Origin: DASWUD01 sp036401755
Lineage (GTDB): Bacteria > Pseudomonadota > Gammaproteobacteria > Thiohalomonadales > Thiohalomonadaceae
Reading direction: 5' to 3'
Length of the DNA: 9,973 bases
NCBI GenBank assembly: GCA_036401755.1
Contig: DASWUD010000035.1
Location: 1 to 9,973, forward strand
Under the pieces are notes generated by a model. The model was not told the origin of the DNA. It worked only from the letters and a program-made list of their open reading frames with translations, and made no database searches. The position numbers and the translations under genes are program-made. How positions within the stretch are numbered: position 1 is the stretch's first letter; each line of letters starts with the position of its first letter. Positions 1 to 5,527 of the stretch are shown here, one piece after another.

Positions 1-1739
1 TTGGAGATGGCAAAGTGGCAGGTCTGCATGATGGTGTTGATGCGCTGGCCCAACCCCGCCTCGTCGGCGACGCGATAGGCATCGATGACGTAGAACTTGA
101 TCTGCTTGTCGATGATCTGTTGTTGCATGCGCCGTGGCAGCGTACCCCATACCTTTTCGGGTGGTGCAGAGGTGTTGAGCAGGAAGGTGGCGCCTTTGAC
201 CGCCTTGTCGAGCATCTCGTAGCGCTCGATAAAGAACGGCTGGTGGCAACCGATGAAGTGGGCGCTGTTATCGCCAATCAGATAGGCAGAGCGGATCGGT
301 TCGGGGCCAAAGCGCAAGTGGGAGACGGTGATCGCCCCCGATTTTTTCGAGTCGTAAACGAAATAGCCCTGCGCGCACAGCTCGGTATGTTCGCCGATGA
401 TTTTGATGGTGTTCTTGTTGGCGCTCACCGTGCCGTCGGCGCCAAGGCCATAGAAGATCGCGCAGTGGTGTTTTTCAGCGGCTCGGGTTCGGAAAGTCGC
501 GTCCCAGGGCAGGCTGGTGTGGCTCACATCGTCATTGATGCCAACGGTGAAGCCGTTTTTCGGTTGCGCCTTGCTGATCTCATCGAAGACCGCTTTCACC
601 ATGCCCGGCGTGAACTCCTTGGAGGAGAGCCCATAGCGACCACCGATGATGCGCGGCATGGCAAACCGCGCCGTGCCGTTGGCGACTCCTTGTACGATGG
701 CGGTGACCACATCCTTGTAGAGCGGTTCGCCGTCGGCGCCCGGTTCCTTGCTGCGATCCAGCACGGCGATGGCTTTGACGGTAGAGGGCAGTACCTTAAC
801 AAACGCGGTGCTGTCGAAGGGGCGGAAGAGGCGCACCTTGACCACCCCCACTTTTTCCCCTTCAGCGATGAGATGTTCGACTGTCTCATGGCTAGTCTCG
901 GCACCGGAGCCCATCACGATGATGATGCGCTCTGCATCATTCGCGCCCACATAATCGAACAGGTGATAGCTGCGCCCGGTCAGCTTTTCGAAACGATCCA
1001 TGCACTGCTGCACGATGGCGGGCGCTGCCACGTAGTAGGGATTGATCGTTTCGCGCGCCTGGAAGTAGAGATCGGGATTTTGCGAGGAGCCGCGCAGTAC
1101 CGGATGCTCCGGGTTGAGCGCGCGCTGGCGGTGCGCGGCGATCAACTCATCGTTGAGCATCGCGCGCACTGTCTGCGCATCGATCGCCTCCACCTTGGCG
1201 ACCTCGTGGGAGGTGCGAAAGCCGTCGAAGAAGTGGACGAAGGGGAGGCGGCTCTCCAGGGTGGCGGCCTGGGCGATGAGCGCCATGTCGAAGGCCTCCT
1301 GCACCGAGCCGGCGCCGAGAAAAGCGAAGCCGGTGGCGCGCGCCGCCATGATGTCGGCCTGGTCACCGAAGATGGAGAGGGCGTGGGTTGCCAGCGAGCG
1401 GGTCGCCACATGAAATACCGTCGGGGTCAGCTCCCCGGCGATCTTGTACATGTTGGGGATCATCAACAGCAGACCCTGTGAGGCGGTGAAGGTGGTGGCC
1501 AGTGCGCCGGTTTGCAATGCACCGTGAATCGCCCCCGCGGCACCGCCCTCGCTCTGCATCTCGATGATCTTCGGCACCGTGCCCCACAGATTCTTCTTGC
1601 CCTGTGCCGACCACTCATCCGCATGTTCGCCCATGGGCGAGGCGGGGGTGATCGGGTAGATGGCGATTACTTCGTTGGTGAGGTGGGCGATGGTGGCAGC
1701 GGCCTCATTGCCATCGATGGTCAGAAAGTGTGGCTTCAT
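1..1739 (-). CDS. nifJ: Pyruvate:ferredoxin (flavodoxin) oxidoreductase, N-terminal half (runs off the left edge)
   Basis: This enzyme oxidatively decarboxylates pyruvate with CoA to acetyl-CoA and CO2, passing electrons to ferredoxin or flavodoxin in the cytoplasm; the reaction can also run in reverse. Only 579 codons are in the window, of about 1,170-1,200 usual for the single-chain enzyme. The visible part covers domain I (thiamine diphosphate binding, about residues 1-255), domain II and most of the gamma-like domain III. Motif YPITPASPM lies at 28-36, and Thr31, Glu64 and Arg114 fall at the positions known as cofactor and substrate residues in the Desulfovibrio africanus enzyme. FFDGFRTSHE lies near 170-180, and a GLGADGTVSANKN motif of domain III comes later. 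The iron-sulfur and remaining TPP domains lie outside the window. The ATG start is supported by the family N-terminus; the ribosome site is only GAG, 6 bases upstream. It follows the deacylase gene by 49 bases on the same strand, so co-transcription is likely. No frameshift is seen. Confidence 0.96.
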   Translation of the reverse strand, partial: MKPHFLTIDGNEAAATIAHLTNEVIAIYPITPASPMGEHADEWSAQGKKNLWGTVPKIIEMQSEGGAAGAIHGALQTGALATTFTASQGLLLMIPNMYKIAGELTPTVFHVATRSLATHALSIFGDQADIMAARATGFAFLGAGSVQEAFDMALIAQAATLESRLPFVHFFDGFRTSHEVAKVEAIDAQTVRAMLNDELIAAHRQRALNPEHPVLRGSSQNPDLYFQARETINPYYVAAPAIVQQCMDRFEKLTGRSYHLFDYVGANDAERIIIVMGSGAETSHETVEHLIAEGEKVGVVKVRLFRPFDSTAFVKVLPSTVKAIAVLDRSKEPGADGEPLYKDVVTAIVQGVANGTARFAMPRIIGGRYGLSSKEFTPGMVKAVFDEISKAQPKNGFTVGINDDVSHTSLPWDATFRTRAAEKHHCAIFYGLGADGTVSANKNTIKIIGEHTELCAQGYFVYDSKKSGAITVSHLRFGPEPIRSAYLIGDNSAHFIGCHQPFFIERYEMLDKAVKGATFLLNTSAPPEKVWGTLPRRMQQQIIDKQIKFYVIDAYRVADEAGLGQRINTIMQTCHFAIS

Positions 1740-1754
1740 CGTAATCTCGTAATC
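1739..1754 (-). repeat. Perfect 8-bp tandem duplication at the nifJ start
   Basis: Read on the minus strand, GATTACGA occurs twice back to back, and the last A of the second copy is the first base of the nifJ ATG. The duplication supplies the only Shine-Dalgarno-like GAG (6 bases before the ATG), so it forms the ribosome-binding region. With only two copies it may be chance. Confidence 0.5.
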
Positions 1755-1788
1755 TTTGAAGTGATTATTATGTTGTGGGCACAGTTTT

Positions 1789-2709
1789 TTACAGCCGCAT
1801 CAGCGCCTTGATATGGCGCGCCGCGGCACGTCCCAGGGCGTTGAGGGCATAGCCGCCCTCCAGGGTCGAGACGATGCGTCCCCCGGCATGGCGCAGCGCC
1901 AGTGCAACGATGCGTTCCGTTACCCAAGTGTAGTCGTCGTCAGTGAGCGCGAGGGCTGACATCTCGTCCTCGATGTGGCCATCGAATCCAGCCGAGATGA
2001 AGATCATCTGCGGTGCAAACCGCTCCACCGCCGGGAATATCTTCTCCTCATAGCCTTTACGGAATGCAGCACTATTGCTACCGGCACTCAGGGGAACTTC
2101 GATCAGATTGGCGCGGCTGTCGAGGGGCGTATGAGGATAGAAGGGGTGCTGGAAGCTGGAGCAGAACAACACCCGCGGCTCATCCCGAAACATGGTTTCG
2201 GTGCCGTTGCCGTGGTGCACGTCGAAATCGATGATGGCGATCCGCTCCAGGCGGTGCTGCTCCAGCGCATGGGCCACGCCGATGGCGAGGTTGTTGAAGA
2301 GGCAAAAGCCCATGGCGCGTGCCGGTTCGGCGTGATGGCCGGGGGGACGTACCGCACAAAAGGCGTTCTCCACACTGTTGTCCATAACCCGATCGGTGGC
2401 GAGGACCACTGCGCCGGCCGCGTGCAGCGCGGCGTTCAAGGAGTGGGAATTCATGGCGGTGTCGGGGTCGAGCGTCACGTGACCGTGGCGCGGCGCGAGC
2501 TCGCGCAGCCGCTGCAGATAGGCCGGGGAGTGAACGCGGGTGATTTGTGCGTCGCTTGCAGACGGCGCAGTGTAGTGACGCAGGTGATCCATCAGCCCGG
2601 CCGCGATCAACCGATCGTCGATGGCGCGTAAGCGCTGCGGCGATTCAGGATGGTATGGCCCCATCTCGTGGAGCAGGCAGTCGGGGTGGGTGATATAGGC
2701 GGTGGCCAC
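1789..2709 (-). CDS. Histone deacetylase family protein (AcuC-like lysine deacylase / acetylpolyamine amidohydrolase fold)
   Basis: This is a zinc-dependent amidohydrolase of the HDAC superfamily, 306 residues with the chosen start, a usual length for bacterial members, and with no signal peptide (cytoplasmic). Numbered from that start, it shows HPESPQR at about 19-25, RPPGHHAE with the tandem catalytic histidines at 125-126, DFDVHHGNGT with zinc ligands Asp163 and His165, AGFDGH with zinc ligand Asp243, and LEGGY with transition-state Tyr287. All core catalytic residues are present, so it should be active. The start is GTG at 2709 because AAGGAG lies 9 bases upstream and the protein then opens directly into the family's first strand (ATAYITHP). 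A longer frame reaches GTG 2769 and ATG 2748, but these lack a properly spaced ribosome site. Divergent from the acetyltransferase gene and upstream of nifJ, it is a candidate to reverse that enzyme's protein acetylation. The real substrate could instead be an acetylpolyamine or small amide. Confidence 0.93.
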   Translation of the reverse strand: MATAYITHPDCLLHEMGPYHPESPQRLRAIDDRLIAAGLMDHLRHYTAPSASDAQITRVHSPAYLQRLRELAPRHGHVTLDPDTAMNSHSLNAALHAAGAVVLATDRVMDNSVENAFCAVRPPGHHAEPARAMGFCLFNNLAIGVAHALEQHRLERIAIIDFDVHHGNGTETMFRDEPRVLFCSSFQHPFYPHTPLDSRANLIEVPLSAGSNSAAFRKGYEEKIFPAVERFAPQMIFISAGFDGHIEDEMSALALTDDDYTWVTERIVALALRHAGGRIVSTLEGGYALNALGRAAARHIKALMRL

Positions 2710-2718
2710 AGCAAGGGG

Positions 2719-2724
2719 CTCCTT
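2719..2724 (-). promoter_or_regulatory. Ribosome binding site deciding the deacylase start
   Basis: AAGGAG on the minus strand lies 9 bases before GTG at 2709. It is the strongest Shine-Dalgarno sequence in the divergent region and lies inside the longer open frame, which argues for the internal GTG as true start. Confidence 0.65.
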
Positions 2725-2736
2725 GTTTTTCGCCAG

Positions 2737-2745
2737 AGTATTGCA
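2737..2745 (-). promoter_or_regulatory. Possible extended -10 promoter for the deacylase-nifJ pair
   Basis: On the minus strand TGC followed by AATACT resembles an extended -10 element (TGn plus 4 of 6 consensus bases). Transcription would begin near 2730 and give a leader of about 20 bases that just includes the ribosome site. No good -35 is seen, so this is weak. Confidence 0.25.
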
Positions 2746-2764
2746 CATCCCTCGCCGCAGCTCA

Positions 2765-2792
2765 TGCACAACCGCCGCGGAGCGCTCATAAT
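2765..2792 (+). promoter_or_regulatory. Possible sigma70-type promoter for the acetyltransferase gene
   Basis: TGCACA (2765-2770, 4 of 6 to the -35 consensus) is followed after 16 bases by CATAAT (2787-2792, 5 of 6 to the -10). Transcription would start near 2799, about 24 bases before the ATG, leaving room for the AGGA ribosome site at 2811-2814. Prediction by eye only. Confidence 0.35.
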
Positions 2793-2798
2793 GGAGCG
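2783..2798. repeat. Short inverted repeat over the candidate -10 box
   Basis: CGCTC and GAGCG flank six bases and surround the CATAAT box. GGAGCG also occurs as a direct repeat at 2779-2784 and 2793-2798. This could be an operator for a regulator of the divergent pair. The arms are only 5 bp, so chance is quite possible. Confidence 0.2.
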
Positions 2799-2822
2799 AC
2801 CCTCTTTATTAGGACACACTGC

Positions 2823-5504
2823 ATGGGCAAGCATTACCTGAGCCGACTGTTCGAACCTCACTCGGTTGCCATCTTTGGCGCCAGTGACCGTCCCAATGCG
2901 GTGGGCACCCTGGTCTTTTGCAATATGCTTACGGATGGCTTCACCGGCCAGGTCTATCCCATCAATCCCAAACACACGGAGGTGCGGGGGCATCGCGCCT
3001 ACGCCTCCCTTGACGAGCTGGGCAAGCCGGTCGACCTGGCGGTGATCACCACCCCGGCAGCGACGGTACCGGGCATTATTGAGGCATGCGGGGAGCACGG
3101 TGTGAAGGCGGCGGTGATCCTCTCGGCGGGTTTTCGCGAGGTGGGTGGTGAAGGGCTCAAGCTGGAGCAGGCGGTGGTGGAGAATGCGCGCCGTTACGGC
3201 CTGCGCTTCATCGGACCCAACTGCTTAGGCATCATGCGCCCGGCGCTGGGGCTGAATGTCACCTTCAACAAGGGGGTGGCGCAGCCCGGCCGGCTGGCCC
3301 TGGTCTCCCAGTCGGGGGCGCTCTGCACCGCCATCCTCGACTGGGCCGCGCCCAACGCCATCGGTTTCTCCACCGTGATCTCCACTGGCATCTCCGCCGA
3401 TGTGGACTTTGGCGAGATCCTCGACTATCTGGTGGCTGATGCCCAGACCGAAAGCATCCTGCTCTATATCGAGGGGATCCATAATGCGCGCTCCTTCGTC
3501 AGCGCCATCCGCGCCGCCGCCCGGGTCAAGCCAGTGATCGTCCTCAAGGTGGGACGCCACGCCGCTGGTTCCAAGGCGGCGCTCTCCCACACCGGTGCGT
3601 TGGTGGGGGCCGACGATGTCTTCGCTGCGGCGCTGCGCCGCGCCGGTGTGGTGCGCGGCATGCGCATCGGTCATCTGTTTGCCGCCGCCACCACCCTGGC
3701 ATCGCACTACCGCGCCAAGGGCGGTCGGTTGGCCATCGTCACCAACGGCGGTGGGCCCGGGGTGATGGCGAGCGATCGCGCCGCCGACCTCGCCATCCCG
3801 CTGGCCGAGCTCACGCCGGCCACCCTCGAACGGCTCAACAGCGTACTGCCCGCCACCTGGTCGCACACCAATCCGGTGGATGTGATCGGCGATGCCACGG
3901 CGGAACGCTACCGCGCCGCCGTGGCCGCCTGCCTTGATGACCCGGGGGTCGATGGGGTGCTGGTGATCCTCACCCCGCAGGCGATGACCGAGCCGCTGGC
4001 CGTGGCCGAGGCACTGATCGACATGGCTGCCAGCCACTCCAAGCCGCTGCTCACCTGCTGGATGGGGGTCACCCAGGTGAGCGCGGGACGTGATGCGCTG
4101 ATCCGCGCCGGCATCCCCAGCCTGCACACCCCCGAGGCGGCGGTCGAAGCCTTCTCCTACCTCACCAGCTATTATCAAAATCAGCAGCTGCTGCTGCAGA
4201 CCCCCGGACCGCTCGCGCCGCATCGGGTGGCCCCCGATGTGGAGGGCGCACGCCTCATCATCGAAGGGGCGCTGGCCGAAGGGCGCAAGGTGTTGAGCGA
4301 GGTGGAGTCGAAGGCGCTGCTGGGGGCGTTCCATATTCCGGCGGCGCGCACGGTGGTGGTGCGCTCGCCCAACGAGGCATTGGTGCAGGCCGAGGCGATG
4401 GGCTTTCCGGTGGCGATGAAGATCAACTCGCCCGACATCATCCACAAGAGTGACGCCGGTGGGGTGCGCCTGGGTATCAACAGCGCCCAAGGGGTGCGCA
4501 GTGCCTATAACGAAATCATCACTGCCGTGCAGCACTACCGCCCCAACGCCACTCTCGACGGCGTCGCCATCGAACCGATGTTGCAGCGCCCCAATGGTCG
4601 TGAACTGCTGGTGGGGATCTTCACCGATCCGCTGTTCGGTCCGGTGATCACCTTCGGCTACGGCGGCACCGCGGTGGAGATCATGGGCGATCGTGCCGTG
4701 GCACTGCCGCCGCTCAACCGCTTCCTGGTCAGCGATCTGATCGAGCGTACCCGCATCGCGCGGATGTTGGGTGCCTTCCGTCATCTGCCGCCCATCGACA
4801 GTTCGGCACTCGAGGATGTTCTGCTGCGTGTTTCGGAGATGGCGTGTGAGCTGCCGTGGCTGCGCGAGCTCGACATCAATCCGCTCATCGTCGACGAAAG
4901 CGGTGCGATGGCGGTGGATGCGCGCGTGGTGGTCGACTACCCATCGGGGGTGCAGGAACGCTATGCCCACATGGCGATCTATCCCTATCCCAGCCACCTC
5001 ATCAGCCACTGCCAACTGCCCGACGGCACCGACCTCACCATCCGGCCGATCCGCCCCGAGGATGCGGAGATCGAGCAGGCCTTCGTGCGGGGGCTGTCAG
5101 AGCGCACCAAATATTTACGGTTCATGCAGACCCTCGATGAGCTGACCCCGGCGATGCTGGCGCGTTTTACCCAGATCGACTACGACCGGGAGATGGCGTT
5201 GATCGCGGTGGTGGAGGTGAGTGGCGGCGAGGTGGAGATCGGCGTGGCGCGCTACATCATCAATCCCGATGGCAAGAGCTGTGAGTTTGCCATCGTAGTC
5301 GCCGACCCGTGGCAACACCACGGCATCGCCCACCGCCTCATGGCGCAGCTGATGGAGCCCGCGCGGGAACGAGGCCTGGAGGTTATGGAGGGCGAGGTGC
5401 TGGCCAGCAACCATGAGATGCTGGCACTGGCGCGGGTGATGGGTTTTACCATCCGCGATCTCCCCGACGATCCTGCCATCCGCCACATCTCCCGGCGGCT
5501 TTGA
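2823..5504 (+). CDS. pat: Pat-like protein lysine acetyltransferase: ADP-forming acyl-CoA synthetase-like region fused to C-terminal GNAT domain
   Basis: This 893-residue protein has the Pat/PatZ architecture, close to the 886 residues of the Salmonella enzyme, which acetylates lysines of acetyl-CoA synthetase and other proteins. In order: a CoA-binding Rossmann domain (about 8-130, with SVAIFGAS near the N-terminus), succinyl-CoA-ligase-like domains (about 150-450), an ATP-grasp domain (about 485-705) and a GNAT acetyltransferase domain (about 738-893). The GNAT acetyl-CoA loop is Q831-H-H-G-I-A836, and Glu821 may be the catalytic base, by analogy with Glu809 of Salmonella Pat. His256 (in ALSHTGAL) and His541 (in IIHKSDAGG) match the two phosphorylated histidines of true ADP-forming acetyl-CoA synthetases, so a synthetase activity cannot be excluded. 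The ATG start has AGGA 8 bases upstream. The gene is divergent from the deacylase and is followed after 23 bases by the c-di-GMP gene. Confidence 0.93.
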   Translation: MGKHYLSRLFEPHSVAIFGASDRPNAVGTLVFCNMLTDGFTGQVYPINPKHTEVRGHRAYASLDELGKPVDLAVITTPAATVPGIIEACGEHGVKAAVILSAGFREVGGEGLKLEQAVVENARRYGLRFIGPNCLGIMRPALGLNVTFNKGVAQPGRLALVSQSGALCTAILDWAAPNAIGFSTVISTGISADVDFGEILDYLVADAQTESILLYIEGIHNARSFVSAIRAAARVKPVIVLKVGRHAAGSKAALSHTGALVGADDVFAAALRRAGVVRGMRIGHLFAAATTLASHYRAKGGRLAIVTNGGGPGVMASDRAADLAIPLAELTPATLERLNSVLPATWSHTNPVDVIGDATAERYRAAVAACLDDPGVDGVLVILTPQAMTEPLAVAEALIDMAASHSKPLLTCWMGVTQVSAGRDALIRAGIPSLHTPEAAVEAFSYLTSYYQNQQLLLQTPGPLAPHRVAPDVEGARLIIEGALAEGRKVLSEVESKALLGAFHIPAARTVVVRSPNEALVQAEAMGFPVAMKINSPDIIHKSDAGGVRLGINSAQGVRSAYNEIITAVQHYRPNATLDGVAIEPMLQRPNGRELLVGIFTDPLFGPVITFGYGGTAVEIMGDRAVALPPLNRFLVSDLIERTRIARMLGAFRHLPPIDSSALEDVLLRVSEMACELPWLRELDINPLIVDESGAMAVDARVVVDYPSGVQERYAHMAIYPYPSHLISHCQLPDGTDLTIRPIRPEDAEIEQAFVRGLSERTKYLRFMQTLDELTPAMLARFTQIDYDREMALIAVVEVSGGEVEIGVARYIINPDGKSCEFAIVVADPWQHHGIAHRLMAQLMEPARERGLEVMEGEVLASNHEMLALARVMGFTIRDLPDDPAIRHISRRL

Positions 5505-5527
5505 AACTTGTTGAGCCTCGAGGAAAC

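Noticed and set aside
15..1481. Long plus-strand open frame of 488 codons
   Set aside because: It lies antisense to the nifJ frame, which carries clear conserved motifs throughout. High GC at third positions commonly opens such shadow frames; its translation shows no recognisable family.
1774..1783. TGTG-GG-CACA inverted repeat between the deacylase and nifJ, considered as an operator or terminator
   Set aside because: The arms are only 4 bp, there is no U-tract after it in the transcribed direction, and it does not match the FNR consensus; too likely by chance.
1975..2631. Plus-strand frame of 218 codons
   Set aside because: It is antisense to the deacylase, whose zinc-site motifs are intact; it is a shadow frame.
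2607..3098. Minus-strand open frame across the divergent promoter region
   Set aside because: It overlaps the starts of both real genes in another frame and has no recognisable motif; a small gene here would block the promoters.
3225..5015. Long minus-strand open frame of 596 codons
   Set aside because: It is antisense to the well-supported Pat coding sequence, is rich in His, Gly, Arg and Asp as expected of reversed GC-rich codons, and shows no domain.
5501..5527. TTG start for the c-di-GMP protein overlapping the pat stop
   Set aside because: The ATG at 5528 has a GAGG sequence close upstream and gives a normal short cytoplasmic N-terminus before the first membrane helix; the 9 extra residues add nothing recognisable.
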